A DNA stretch of 34,510 bases from Empedobacter stercoris. Lineage in GTDB: Bacteria; Bacteroidota; Bacteroidia; Flavobacteriales; Weeksellaceae. The notes under the pieces were generated by a model. It made no database searches. It saw nothing but the letters and a program-made list of their open reading frames with translations, and was not told the DNA's origin. This document shows, piece by piece, positions 22,979-32,071 of this stretch. The translations under genes were made by a program, and so were the position numbers. Each line of letters starts with the position of its first letter. Position 1 is the first letter of the stretch. Where the stretch lies: assembly GCF_965137335.1 (NCBI RefSeq), contig NZ_CBCRZD010000028.1, one strand, 5' to 3'.

Positions 22979-23638
22979 TTATTCTTGTTCTGACAGTGTT
23001 TTTTTACCGAACTTTTCTTTTATAATTTCTATAAAGATTGGAAGAACAGAAGCAATTGTAATTCCCAAAATTACTTTTGAGAAATTATTTTGAATCCATT
23101 CTATATTTCCTAAGAAGTAACCAATTAGTGTTAATCCAACCACCCATAGAATAGCTCCAATTACATTATAAGTTAAGAAAATTGAATAGCCCATTCGTCC
23201 AATTCCAGCTACAAAAGGTGCTAAAGTTCGTACAATTGGTACAAAACGTGCGATTACAATAGTTTTTGAACCATATTTTTCGTAGAATTCGTGCGTTTTG
23301 TTGATATGTTCTTCTTGAATAAAGTTTTTACCAAAGATTTTTACTTTCGTTGCTTTGTACCCCACTTCTTTACCAATCGTATAATTTAAAGTATCACCGA
23401 GTATAGCAGCTACAAGAAGAATTGCAATCATAATCCAAACATTCAAATCATTAGTTTCTTGTGCCGCCAACATTCCTGCTGCAAACAACAATGAATCTCC
23501 TGGTAAGAATGGCATTACAACTACACCTGTTTCCACAAAAATGATTAAAAATAAAATTGCATAAAGCCATAAACCATATTCATTCGCAAACTCTGCTAAA
23601 TGTTGGTCGATATGCATAATAAAGTCAAAAAGACTCAT
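22979..23638 (-). CDS. DedA-family membrane protein (copy 2)
   Basis: A 219-residue DedA/VTT-domain protein highly similar to the next gene: ETGVVVMPFLPGDSLLFAAGMLAAQ, GDTLNYTIGKEVG and KYGSKTIVIARFVPIVRTLAPFVAGIGRM are all present. The start at 23638 (MSLFDFIMHIDQHL) is chosen over the ATG at 23650 because it aligns exactly with the paralogue's start MEILDYLLHIDQYL. It is the last gene of a run of minus-strand genes (carboxypeptidase, upp, yraN, dedA) with short gaps, ending at the terminator at 22942. Whether the two copies are redundant is not evident from sequence. Confidence 0.92.
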   Translation of the reverse strand: MSLFDFIMHIDQHLAEFANEYGLWLYAILFLIIFVETGVVVMPFLPGDSLLFAAGMLAAQETNDLNVWIMIAILLVAAILGDTLNYTIGKEVGYKATKVKIFGKNFIQEEHINKTHEFYEKYGSKTIVIARFVPIVRTLAPFVAGIGRMGYSIFLTYNVIGAILWVVGLTLIGYFLGNIEWIQNNFSKVILGITIASVLPIFIEIIKEKFGKKTLSEQE

Positions 23639-23658
23639 AAATACTTCCATAAAGTTGA

Positions 23659-24024
23659 TTATATTTCTGAGGCGTTAAATGCATTCTCAATGTGATTAAC
23701 GCTCCAAGATTGTTGTATTTTTAAAAGTGCTAAAATATCAAATCTTACATCACAAATAAAATTATTTTTCTGAATAAAATCATCTGCAGCAAGAATTAAC
23801 AATTTCTTTTTCTTTGCATTAACAGCAGTTTCTGGTTCAGAAATGTAATTTGATTTTCTTGCCTTTACTTCTACAATAATAATTTCGTTTTCAAATTGCG
23901 CAATAATATCAATTTCAGCTTTTTTAACAAAGTAATTTTTTACTAAGATTGTATAACCTTTTTCGATTAAATATTTCTCAGCAAAAGCTTCTGCTTCTTT
24001 TCCGAAATCGTAACTATTACTCAT
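23659..24024 (-). CDS. YraN/UPF0102 family endonuclease-fold protein
   Basis: A 121-residue protein of the UPF0102 family, predicted Holliday-junction-resolvase-like nuclease fold. The family core is visible: GKEAEAFAEKYLIEKGYTILVKNYFVKKAEIDIIAQFENEIIIVEVKARKS, where glutamate and aspartate in AEIDII and E-V-K are the PD-(D/E)xK-like residues. The biological role is unsettled. It sits nine bases after upp and 20 bases before the second DedA gene, within one probable operon. Confidence 0.93.
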   Translation of the reverse strand: MSNSYDFGKEAEAFAEKYLIEKGYTILVKNYFVKKAEIDIIAQFENEIIIVEVKARKSNYISEPETAVNAKKKKLLILAADDFIQKNNFICDVRFDILALLKIQQSWSVNHIENAFNASEI

Positions 24025-24033
24025 CGAAGATAT

Positions 24034-24669
24034 TTACATTGTTCCATATAAACGATCGCCAGCGTCACCCAAACCAGGTACGATGTAACCGTTTTCATTT
24101 AGTTTCTCATCTAAAGCCGCTAAGAAAATCGGAACCTCTGGATATACATTCTGAACAGCTTCCACTCCCTCTGGACAACCAACTAAACAAGCCAAACGAA
24201 CAGATTTTGCTCCTTTGTCTTTTAAGATTTCGATGGCTTTGATTGCAGAACCTCCAGTTGCTAACATTGGATCTACCAAAATAACATCACGAGAACTTAA
24301 ATCTGATGGAAGTTTACATAAATACTCAACTGGTTGTAATGTATCGTGATCACGGTAAAGCCCAATGTGCCCTACTTTAGCAGTTGGAATTAATTGATGA
24401 ATACCTTTCACCATTCCCAAACCAGCACGCAAAATAGGAACAATAGCCATATCGTTTCCTTTCATTTTGTAGCCAATTGTTTTGGTGATAGGCGTTTCTA
24501 CTTCAACTTCTTCAAGCTCAATGTTACGTGTTATTTCGTAACACATTAATCCTGAGATTTCGTCTACTAATTCACCAAACTCTTTTGTTGTCGTGTTTTT
24601 GTCACGCATTTGCGTAATTTTAGCTTTTACCAAAGGGTGACTAATCACTGTTAAACTATCTTGTTTCAT
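24034..24669 (-). CDS. upp: Uracil phosphoribosyltransferase
   Basis: A 211-residue salvage enzyme converting uracil and PRPP to UMP. The PRPP-binding loop ILVDPMLATGGSAIKAI, the IVPILRAGLGMVKGI segment and the C-terminal uracil-binding GYIVPGLGDAGDRLYGTM identify it without doubt. Length and ends match the family. It starts four bases after the stop of the LD-carboxypeptidase gene and precedes yraN by nine bases. The pairing with a peptidoglycan-recycling-type gene is positional only. Confidence 0.97.
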   Translation of the reverse strand: MKQDSLTVISHPLVKAKITQMRDKNTTTKEFGELVDEISGLMCYEITRNIELEEVEVETPITKTIGYKMKGNDMAIVPILRAGLGMVKGIHQLIPTAKVGHIGLYRDHDTLQPVEYLCKLPSDLSSRDVILVDPMLATGGSAIKAIEILKDKGAKSVRLACLVGCPEGVEAVQNVYPEVPIFLAALDEKLNENGYIVPGLGDAGDRLYGTM

Positions 24670-24673
24670 ATAT

Positions 24674-25612
24674 TTAATCTATAAAGTACAAATTTACATT
24701 TTTTGAAGTAACATTTAGGTGAACTTTTGCACCCATTTTCAAAGCCACATTATGTCCTGTATGTCCTGCAGGAAAACCATAAGCAACAGGAATTTTAAGA
24801 TTTTTGGTAAAATAATGAATGACTTCATACGTTTTGGGATCGTATGCGGAATTATAATTTTCGGCATTTTCTTCTTCCGTATCCATATGTGTAAAACTTC
24901 CCAGAATAATTCCTTTTACTTGATTTAGAATTCCGTTGCGTTTCAAATTCATCAACATTCGGTCAACAGCATACCAATTCTCGAACCAATCTTCTAAAAA
25001 CAAAATCTTATCTGAAGGATTGATAATTGCAGATTCACTTCCTAAAAGAGAACAAATAATTGAAAGATTACCTCCGACCAATTCGCCTTTTACTTCACCC
25101 AGATTATTATAGGCATGAATGGAATTATCGTACTGAATTTCTTTCCCAAACAAGACGTCATAAACACTTTCATAAGAAATCGGAAGATAGTCTGTATTGG
25201 CTAATTTTTTTGCTGTAACAGCGTGCAAAGTTTGATAACCTAAACGATTAAAATGATTATGAAAAACCGTAATATCTGAATAACCAATGATCCATTTTGG
25301 ATGTTTTTTGAAATGAGTCAAATCTAATTCATCAATAATTTTAACTGATCCATATCCTCCACGTGCACACCAAATGGCTTTGATTTCGACATCGTCTAAT
25401 GCCCATTGAAAATCTTCGGTTCTTACTTCATCTGTTCCTGCATATTTGTATCCGAAATCATATTCAGCGTAAATATTTTTCCCAAGCACTGGAACTAATT
25501 TCCACGATTTTATTAACGCTATTGCTTCGTCTAATTCGCCTTGTAACATTCGTTTTGCTGGCGCAACAATTGCTATTTTATCACCTTCTTTTAGAAAATC
25601 GGGTTGAATCAT
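24674..25612 (-). CDS. LD-carboxypeptidase (peptidase S66 family)
   Basis: A 312-residue S66 serine peptidase, relative of LdcA, which removes the terminal D-alanine from murein tetrapeptides during cytoplasmic recycling. The nucleophile Ser112 lies in the GYSDITVFH segment; FLEDWFENWYAVDRM carries the catalytic glutamate and AGHTGHN the histidine. WCARGGYGSVKIID is also typical. No signal peptide is evident. It leads the upp-yraN-dedA run and has a TACCTTTG -7 element immediately upstream (25632-25639), right behind the terminator of the TonB receptor. Relatives such as microcin-immunity MccF share the fold, but without context the housekeeping role is favoured. Confidence 0.92.
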   Translation of the reverse strand: MIQPDFLKEGDKIAIVAPAKRMLQGELDEAIALIKSWKLVPVLGKNIYAEYDFGYKYAGTDEVRTEDFQWALDDVEIKAIWCARGGYGSVKIIDELDLTHFKKHPKWIIGYSDITVFHNHFNRLGYQTLHAVTAKKLANTDYLPISYESVYDVLFGKEIQYDNSIHAYNNLGEVKGELVGGNLSIICSLLGSESAIINPSDKILFLEDWFENWYAVDRMLMNLKRNGILNQVKGIILGSFTHMDTEEENAENYNSAYDPKTYEVIHYFTKNLKIPVAYGFPAGHTGHNVALKMGAKVHLNVTSKNVNLYFID

Positions 25613-25631
25613 TTTTAATTTAAAATTTTAT

Positions 25632-25639
25632 CAAAGGTA
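25632..25639 (-). promoter_or_regulatory. -7 promoter element for the LD-carboxypeptidase gene
   Basis: Minus strand TACCTTTG, an exact TAnnTTTG, ends about 19 bases before the ATG at 25612 and is just six bases past the terminator T tract of the preceding gene. Confidence 0.5.
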
Positions 25640-25644
25640 AACAC

Positions 25645-25678
25645 AAAAAAAAGACGAACTGCATGCGTTCGTCTTTTT
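25645..25678 (-). terminator. Terminator after the second TonB-dependent receptor
   Basis: Perfect 12-bp stem AAAAAGACGAAC/GTTCGTCTTTTT with a seven-base loop (TGCATGC), followed on the minus strand by eight T residues. Confidence 0.9.
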
Positions 25679-25704
25679 GTTATGATAATGAAATGTTATA
25701 TTTC

Positions 25705-28221
25705 TTAGAAATTGTAAGTAACACCTGCATTCCAAGTTCTTCCTAATCCCCAGAAGTAACCATAACCATCTTTACGAGATAAGTATTGATCATTGAATAA
25801 GTTTTTAATGTTACCTCTGAATCTAATTTTTTGAGAACCAAATTTAAATTCATAGGTTGCACCTAAATCAACAATTGCATATGGTCTTAAAGGAACATTT
25901 AAATAATCATCGCCTTTAAGTTCTGATTTTACAATATCAACTACATTTACATTTTCATATAGTCTCGCGAAATAGTTGAAATCAGTATCAAAAGATAATC
26001 CTTTAGCTACATTTACTTTCGTACCCATACCAAATGTAAATTGTGCAGCATTACCAACTTTTACACCATCTAAATTAACAGGTTTATTGTCAATAACAAT
26101 TGAGCTACTATTTTGATCTTGGATTCTATAATTAGCATTTCCATCATATTTCCAATCTCCATATGAAGCATATCCTCTAATAGTCCAATCTCTATTAACT
26201 TTTGTATTAAAATCTATTTCTATACCTTTATGTAATTGAGTAATTCCTGTTAATAAGAAACGTACATCTTGTTGAACAAAATCCTCACCAACATAGTATC
26301 CATTTGCTGTATAAGAATCTGCACGATTTTCCCACTTAGTATAATAAGCATTAATATTAACATTTAAGTTTCGAGTCATATATTTATATCCAGCCTCTAA
26401 ACCTAAGATCTCTTCGTTATCAATTGCTGGATCGATGAAACTAACTGTATTTTGCATAAAAACATTATCTAAGAATGCTTGACGAGAATATTTACCAGCG
26501 TTAACAAAAATTTTGTTTTCTTGAGTAATATTCAATGCTATACCTCCTTTAATGTTCCATCCAGTTTTATTGCGAACTTTAGATTTTGCCTCTCCATTTT
26601 TATAAGAAACAACACCACTAACAACGTCTTTGTGGTCAGCGTTATAATTCCAACGGTCAAATTTTTGGTAAGACTGATTAGAAATAGCTCCTTGAACAAA
26701 AGCAGAGAAGATGTCATTAGAATACTCTACTTGTCCAAAACCACCTTGATAGTTAATTTTTTCCGAGTTATCGTAATTTACACGATCTTCTTTATCAGCT
26801 GAATTAAATAAAGAAGCCCATGGTTTCGCTTTATATGTATTAGTTATTAAATTGTTTGATCTATTTTTGTTATTTTCTTGACGACCATTCAATCCTAAAT
26901 AATTTACAACCTGCTGGAAGTGATCACCTTCATAGAAACGCACATCTGCTCCTACGTTAAAAGCCCAACCTGTTTTTGTATCATAGTTGAAGTTTGTTAC
27001 TCCTCCGTACCATAAATGATTATTAACAGAAGCTCTCAAAACCATCCCTTTAGAAGATGATGAAGATGTTCCTGAACCAATACCTCCATCGATAGTTTTA
27101 TTATATCTTTCAACCTCATTCCAGTTAATAGCCCCGTCTTGAGTAAATACATTATAACCATCTTGAGATAAACTAAATAATCCTCTACCTAAATTACCTG
27201 TTCCTCCACCACGTCCCATAGACGCATATAAAACTGTAGATAAAGATGCATTTTCATTAATTGTCCAATCCCAGTTTAAATTTGTTACTGGTTTGTGGTA
27301 ATAATTTGTTCTTAACGATAATGGTTCTCCATTGTAAAAACCATAGTTAGAATTACCTTTACGACCAGTCATATCATAACCTGGAGTGTTTACAGATCCA
27401 TTTTTATTATAAGTTGTCGTTAAAGGCTTAGAGTAATTTTGATCATGCTCTTGTGGTGCTCCAAATAACATCCAGTTGAATTGGTGACGATCATTTGGTT
27501 TGTACCCAACAGACACAAAATATGATTGTCCTTCTCCTCCTGTTCCACGTGCATATTTACGATGAGCAGTCCAATAATCTAATAAAATAGAAGCTCCCCA
27601 TTTACCTTTCATTCCTGTATTATACCCTACAGTCGCTTTTTGGTAAGAGTCATTTCCAGCTACATAACGAACAAATCCTCCTTGTCTTAATTCGGTTGCT
27701 TTTGTTACAATATTAACTGTTCCACCTACTGAAGAAATAGCTAATTTAGAAGAACCCAAACCACGTTGAACGTCAATAACGTTTGCAACATCAGTCATAG
27801 AAGACCAGTTTGACCAATATACATTACCATCTTCCATACCATTTATTGGCTGTCCGTTTAATAAGTAAGCTGTATTTGACTGATCGAAACCACGTAAAAA
27901 CATTTTAGCATCTCCAAATCCAGAAGCTTGGTCAGCTACATATACAGATGGAGAGTTTTTCATGATTTCAGGGAATTCAACATTACCAACAGCTTTATCT
28001 TGAATTTCTTCTTTTGTGATAATTGTGTTAGCAACTGGTGTTTTACGGTTTTCCGCAACATCAATAACTCCTTTACCAATGATTAATGTTTCTCCTAAAG
28101 ATACGTTTTCGTCCTGTTCAACCTTTGTAGAATCTGTTGGTTCAACAACTTGGGCGAAAGATAATGATGCCATTAAGGCAAAAGCTCCTACAAGTAAAAG
28201 CTTAGTTGAGTTTAACCTCAT
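25705..28221 (-). CDS. TonB-dependent receptor
   Basis: An 838-residue outer-membrane receptor. A signal peptide ends near residue 23 (LSFAQ); a short linker with QDENVSLGETLIIGKGVIDV carries a likely TonB box-like segment; the plug is about residues 60-175 (NSPSVYVADQASGFGDAKMFLRGFDQSNTAYLLNG and VIDVQRGLGSSKLAISSVGGTVNIVTK); the rest is barrel ending WNAGVTYNF with the terminal phenylalanine. There is no carboxypeptidase-like N-terminal domain and no SusD partner. The ligand cannot be told from sequence. It is monocistronic: a strong terminator lies downstream and about 530 non-coding bases upstream. Confidence 0.93.
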   Translation of the reverse strand: MRLNSTKLLLVGAFALMASLSFAQVVEPTDSTKVEQDENVSLGETLIIGKGVIDVAENRKTPVANTIITKEEIQDKAVGNVEFPEIMKNSPSVYVADQASGFGDAKMFLRGFDQSNTAYLLNGQPINGMEDGNVYWSNWSSMTDVANVIDVQRGLGSSKLAISSVGGTVNIVTKATELRQGGFVRYVAGNDSYQKATVGYNTGMKGKWGASILLDYWTAHRKYARGTGGEGQSYFVSVGYKPNDRHQFNWMLFGAPQEHDQNYSKPLTTTYNKNGSVNTPGYDMTGRKGNSNYGFYNGEPLSLRTNYYHKPVTNLNWDWTINENASLSTVLYASMGRGGGTGNLGRGLFSLSQDGYNVFTQDGAINWNEVERYNKTIDGGIGSGTSSSSSKGMVLRASVNNHLWYGGVTNFNYDTKTGWAFNVGADVRFYEGDHFQQVVNYLGLNGRQENNKNRSNNLITNTYKAKPWASLFNSADKEDRVNYDNSEKINYQGGFGQVEYSNDIFSAFVQGAISNQSYQKFDRWNYNADHKDVVSGVVSYKNGEAKSKVRNKTGWNIKGGIALNITQENKIFVNAGKYSRQAFLDNVFMQNTVSFIDPAIDNEEILGLEAGYKYMTRNLNVNINAYYTKWENRADSYTANGYYVGEDFVQQDVRFLLTGITQLHKGIEIDFNTKVNRDWTIRGYASYGDWKYDGNANYRIQDQNSSSIVIDNKPVNLDGVKVGNAAQFTFGMGTKVNVAKGLSFDTDFNYFARLYENVNVVDIVKSELKGDDYLNVPLRPYAIVDLGATYEFKFGSQKIRFRGNIKNLFNDQYLSRKDGYGYFWGLGRTWNAGVTYNF

Positions 28222-28755
28222 CTTTTGAAATAGTTTAAAAGTTTACTTTCGCAAAGTTCTACACTTTTAATGAGATTATTGTTAAAATATGGTAAATTTT
28301 TAAATTATTCTTGACTAACCGTTATGTTAATTATCAATTTAATAACACAAATTGCTTATAAATAAAAATCTATTTAGTTTAAACAAAGTAATTTTATAAA
28401 TAATTAATTTTTTTAGATATTTAATTAAAAGTTAACATAAGTTGAAAAATAAATTTTAAACACATTTTACTCTAATTGAGCGATTATTTTTCATAAATCA
28501 GCTTCAAAAACAATACAAAATTCCTTATTTAGAACCAGTATTGATAATATTTGTTAATTTTAAAACTTTATCATTTAAATAGATGTCATCGTTATTTTTA
28601 TTATAAATGAATTTTAAAAATTAAATCAATCCAAATATCTATCCTTTAACTATCAAAAATAAAATGAAGGAAAACAAATCTTGAAATTGTTAATTTTTTT
28701 TGTTATAACTTTACAATAAACATAAGATTGGTATGACGTGATGGTAAAAAATTCA
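28222..28755. other. 534-bp AT-rich intergenic region, no gene found
   Basis: It should hold the promoter and leader of the TonB receptor (minus strand; a partial GAACTTTG -7-like element at 28252-28259) and the 3' end of the nadC transcript, for which no clear hairpin terminator was found. No open frame with recognisable protein features and no known riboswitch core was seen on either strand. Confidence 0.6.
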
Positions 28756-29616
28756 TTACTTAACCGCTTTCAAACTCAAATCAAAATTTGGAGCCGAATG
28801 TATAATTGCACCAGACGAGATAAAATCCACTCCAGTTTCTGCAATAGCATGCACAGAGTCTTTTGTAATACCACCTGAAGCCTCTGTTTTTGTTTTTCCA
28901 TTTATATAGATAACAGCTTCTTTCAAAGTTTCGAGGTCAAAATTGTCTAACATAATAAAATCGACATTCGCTTCTAAAGCTTCTTTCACCTCATCCATGT
29001 TGCGCGTTTCTACTTCTATTTTTAGATGCAAATGATGTTTAGCTAAATAATCTTTTGTTTGGGCAACCGCTTTTGTAATAGTTCCACAAAAATCAACATG
29101 ATTATCTTTTAACATCACCATATCATACAATCCAAAACGGTGATTTTCTGCACCTCCAATTTTAACGGCCCATTTTTCAATCATTCGGAAATTAGGTGTT
29201 GTTTTTCTTGTGTCCAAAATTTTCGCATTTGTTCCTTTCACCAACTCCATCATTTCGTGTGCATAAGTTGCTATTCCTGACATACGCTGCATGCAATTTA
29301 ACACCAATCTTTCACACGTTAAGATTGATTGCGAAGAACCTTTCACCTTAAACGCTACATCTCCAAAGCTTACGCTATCTCCGTCATTTTTGTAAAATTC
29401 GACTTTCAATGAAGGATCAAATGTTGCAAAAATAATTTTCGCTAATTCTACTCCAGCAATTATGCCGTTGTCTTTCACTTTCAATTCTGCTTCTTGCATA
29501 GAATCGTAGGGAACACATGCTAAAGTTGAATGATCACCATCGCCAACGTCTTCTAAAAAAGCCTGACGAATAAATGTTTGTAATTTTTCGTTTGTAATAT
29601 ATGTAGGTAAATTCAT
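28756..29616 (-). CDS. nadC: Quinolinate phosphoribosyltransferase (decarboxylating)
   Basis: A 286-residue enzyme that converts quinolinate and PRPP to nicotinate mononucleotide. The core blocks are present: FLEDVGDGDHSTLACVP, LNCMQRMSGIATYAHEMMEL, LDTRKTTPNFRMIEKWAVKIGGAENHRFGLYDMVMLKDNH, KIEVETRNMDEVKEAL and EASGGI near the C-terminus. Its ATG overlaps the stop of the preceding secreted-protein gene by one base (TAATG), making it the last cistron of a tightly coupled nad operon. Length is normal. Confidence 0.98.
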   Translation of the reverse strand: MNLPTYITNEKLQTFIRQAFLEDVGDGDHSTLACVPYDSMQEAELKVKDNGIIAGVELAKIIFATFDPSLKVEFYKNDGDSVSFGDVAFKVKGSSQSILTCERLVLNCMQRMSGIATYAHEMMELVKGTNAKILDTRKTTPNFRMIEKWAVKIGGAENHRFGLYDMVMLKDNHVDFCGTITKAVAQTKDYLAKHHLHLKIEVETRNMDEVKEALEANVDFIMLDNFDLETLKEAVIYINGKTKTEASGGITKDSVHAIAETGVDFISSGAIIHSAPNFDLSLKAVK

Positions 29617-30506
29617 TATCTATAAGTTAAGGATGCAAATTTTGATTGATTAAATTCTTTCTTGGTTTTATATTCATAATATTCGGCCCAAGTTCCGTTT
29701 TCTTCACGTACAACCGTAATCAACACTTGTGCGGAAGGATCATTATCAAAAAAGTTTTTGATTTGAAGTTTGTATTCCTTGTCTTCAATTATACCTTTTG
29801 TAATATCAATTACGCCAGATTTAAAAGCCGCATCAAAAGCTGTTGCATAAGGATCTACCGCAGCCATTTCGAATAAATTAGAGAATCGTCCCAAATAATA
29901 TTCACGATTCCCGGCTTTTCCATACGTCTTCAAATTAAAATTTTTATCAATACGAACTTCAATTTCTTCTTCTGAGGTTTTTAAAGTAAACAACACGCGA
30001 TTCGCTGAAGGGAATTTCTCAAACTCATTATTCTGTTCTTCCAACATAAAGCGTAAAGGCAAATTATACCTCATCCGAACAGCTTTATTTTTATGATCAC
30101 GAGCAGGTTCTATTTTTAGATTATTTCGATCCATTTTATTGTTTAGTAAAACCAAACTTGCATGTGCAACACTGTTAAAAATCGGATTAGCTCCATCTAT
30201 ATTTACCTCAGAGAACCGACCTTCTTCATTGATGATAAATCCAATTTTAGATTGCACAGATTCGATATGTAAATAATCTGCGATATTCGAAAAGTAAGCG
30301 ATTTGAGCTTGTATATCTTCACTCAAATTTTTACTCAAACAAGCTTGTAACTCACTTTTTTCTTTGAGATTTTCGCAACCAAAATACACAACCGCTTTCT
30401 TGGCTTCTTTACCAAAAGTCAAACTTACGTTTTGTTTTTCTTTCGAATTTTGAGCAAAAGAAAAACTCATTGCAAAACATGTAACGAACAGAAATAATTT
30501 CTTCAT
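29616..30506 (-). CDS. Secreted protein with TonB C-terminal-like domain, in the nad operon
   Basis: A 296-residue exported protein with a clear signal peptide (KKLFLFVTCFAMSFSFAQ). Residues about 40-155 resemble the TonB/energy-transducer C-terminal domain of Bacteroidota: FGCENLKEKSELQACLSKNLSEDIQAQ, then IGFIINEEGRFSEVNIDGANPIF and YNLPLRFML, the usual order of cysteine-rich lead, beta hairpin and final strand. There is no transmembrane anchor or proline-rich linker, so it is not a classical TonB. The C-terminal half (160-296) is unrecognised, with a second beta-rich part. It is coupled to nadB and nadC by one-base TAATG overlaps on both sides. Function unknown; domain call moderate. Confidence 0.75.
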   Translation of the reverse strand: MKKLFLFVTCFAMSFSFAQNSKEKQNVSLTFGKEAKKAVVYFGCENLKEKSELQACLSKNLSEDIQAQIAYFSNIADYLHIESVQSKIGFIINEEGRFSEVNIDGANPIFNSVAHASLVLLNNKMDRNNLKIEPARDHKNKAVRMRYNLPLRFMLEEQNNEFEKFPSANRVLFTLKTSEEEIEVRIDKNFNLKTYGKAGNREYYLGRFSNLFEMAAVDPYATAFDAAFKSGVIDITKGIIEDKEYKLQIKNFFDNDPSAQVLITVVREENGTWAEYYEYKTKKEFNQSKFASLTYR

Positions 30507-32071
30507 TAATTAAAATCTTTGTTATAAAAAGTTCCTCGATTTTCTTTTTGATTGATACTTTGCTCAATGATTAAATGTGCGACATCAACCAAATTTCGAA
30601 GTTCTAAAATTTTAGGTGAAACAATCGTAAAATAATAAATTTCTTTGACCATTTTCTCGATTTCATTGATACGATTTTGTGCAATTTGCAAACGATTATC
30701 GCTTCGTACAATTCCGACCAATTCGCTCATCATCGCTTGTAATTGTTTGCGTAAATAAGAAATCAATACTAATTCTTCTTGCACTTTCATGCCTTCTTCG
30801 TTCCATTCTGGAAACTCAAAATTATAAATCGAAAATTGATTATCATTTAATAAATCGACCGTTTTTAACGCTGCACGATGACCAAAAACCATTGCTTCTA
30901 ACAACGAATTTGAAGCCAAACGATTTGCTCCATGCAATCCTGTATTTGAACATTCGCCAACCGCAAACAAATTCTCTATTGATGTTTTACCATCTAAATC
31001 GACATCAATTCCGCCGCATAAATAATGCGAAGCCGGAACGACAGGAACTAATTCTGTAAACATATCATAACCTTCGGATTTACATTTTTCGTAAATATTA
31101 GGGAAATGTTCCAAAAATTTTTCTCTATCTAAATGACGGCAATCAATGTAAACATAGTCGTCTCCGCGTAATTTCATTTCATTATCGATTGCGCGAGCAA
31201 CGATATCACGCGAAGCTAATTCTTCTCGTTCATCGTATTTATGCATAAATAATTCGCCATCTTTTGTGCGTAATTTTGCTCCAAATCCACGTACCGCTTC
31301 CGAAATCAAGAACAATTGTCCGTCAAATTCGCTGTAAAAAGCTGTTGGATGAAACTGGATAAATTGCATCCCTGATACAGTTGCTTTCGCACGGCGAGCC
31401 AAACCAATTCCATCCCCAGTTGCGATAATAGGATTCGTGGTGTTTTTATACACATGCCCAACACCTCCTGTCGCTAATAAGGTTACTTTGGCTAAATGAC
31501 ATTCGACTTTATCTGTATTTAAATCTAAAATATAAGCTCCAAAACATGTTGTTTGGTCTGCTAAATCTCGATTCAAGTGATGTTCTGTTATCAAATCAAC
31601 TACAAAATGGTGGGTAAGAATTTGAATATTTGGATATTCTTTGATTGCTTCTAACATCGCACGTTCAATTTCCCAACCTGTTACATCTTTGTGGTGTACA
31701 ATTCGGTTTTCGGTGTGTCCTCCTTCGCGACCTAAATCATAAATACCTTCCTTGTTTTTATCAAATCGAACACCCCAATCAATAATTTCGTTAATTCGGT
31801 CTGGCGCCTCTTTTACAACTACCTCAACCGCTTCTAATTTGCAAAGTCCATCACCTGCACGAAGCGTATCCTGAATATGTTTCTCGAAACTATCATTCTC
31901 GAAATCGCTGACAACAGCCACGCCTCCCTGCGCATATTTTGTATTGGTTTCGTCTTTATTTGCTTTGGTTACAATGGTAATTTTGGCATCAGGATATTTG
32001 ATTGCAATTTTTAGTGCATACGATAATCCTGCAATTCCAGAACCAATGACTAAAACATCTTGTATAGCCAT
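30506..32071 (-). CDS. nadB: L-aspartate oxidase
   Basis: A 521-residue FAD enzyme that oxidises aspartate to iminoaspartate, the first step of de novo NAD synthesis. The dinucleotide motif GSGIAGLSYALK starts at residue 10; KYAQGGVAVV, GGHTENRIVHHKDVTGWEIERAM, VMF-like FHPTAFYSE, EAVRGFGAKLR, SHYLCGGIDVDLDGKTSIENLFAVGE and HGANRLASNSLLEAMVFG are all conserved fumarate reductase/NadB blocks. The C-terminus is helical. It is translationally coupled to nadA upstream and to the TonB-C-like gene downstream through TAATG junctions at 32071 and 30506. Confidence 0.98.
   Translation of the reverse strand: MAIQDVLVIGSGIAGLSYALKIAIKYPDAKITIVTKANKDETNTKYAQGGVAVVSDFENDSFEKHIQDTLRAGDGLCKLEAVEVVVKEAPDRINEIIDWGVRFDKNKEGIYDLGREGGHTENRIVHHKDVTGWEIERAMLEAIKEYPNIQILTHHFVVDLITEHHLNRDLADQTTCFGAYILDLNTDKVECHLAKVTLLATGGVGHVYKNTTNPIIATGDGIGLARRAKATVSGMQFIQFHPTAFYSEFDGQLFLISEAVRGFGAKLRTKDGELFMHKYDEREELASRDIVARAIDNEMKLRGDDYVYIDCRHLDREKFLEHFPNIYEKCKSEGYDMFTELVPVVPASHYLCGGIDVDLDGKTSIENLFAVGECSNTGLHGANRLASNSLLEAMVFGHRAALKTVDLLNDNQFSIYNFEFPEWNEEGMKVQEELVLISYLRKQLQAMMSELVGIVRSDNRLQIAQNRINEIEKMVKEIYYFTIVSPKILELRNLVDVAHLIIEQSINQKENRGTFYNKDFN

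Noticed and set aside
22287..23638. Tandem DNA repeat
   Set aside because: The similarity is that of diverged paralogous genes, not a recent nucleotide duplication.
24674..25612. Microcin C7 immunity (MccF-type) defence gene
   Set aside because: Same S66 fold, but no microcin genes nearby and it sits with upp and yraN; recycling carboxypeptidase is the simpler call.
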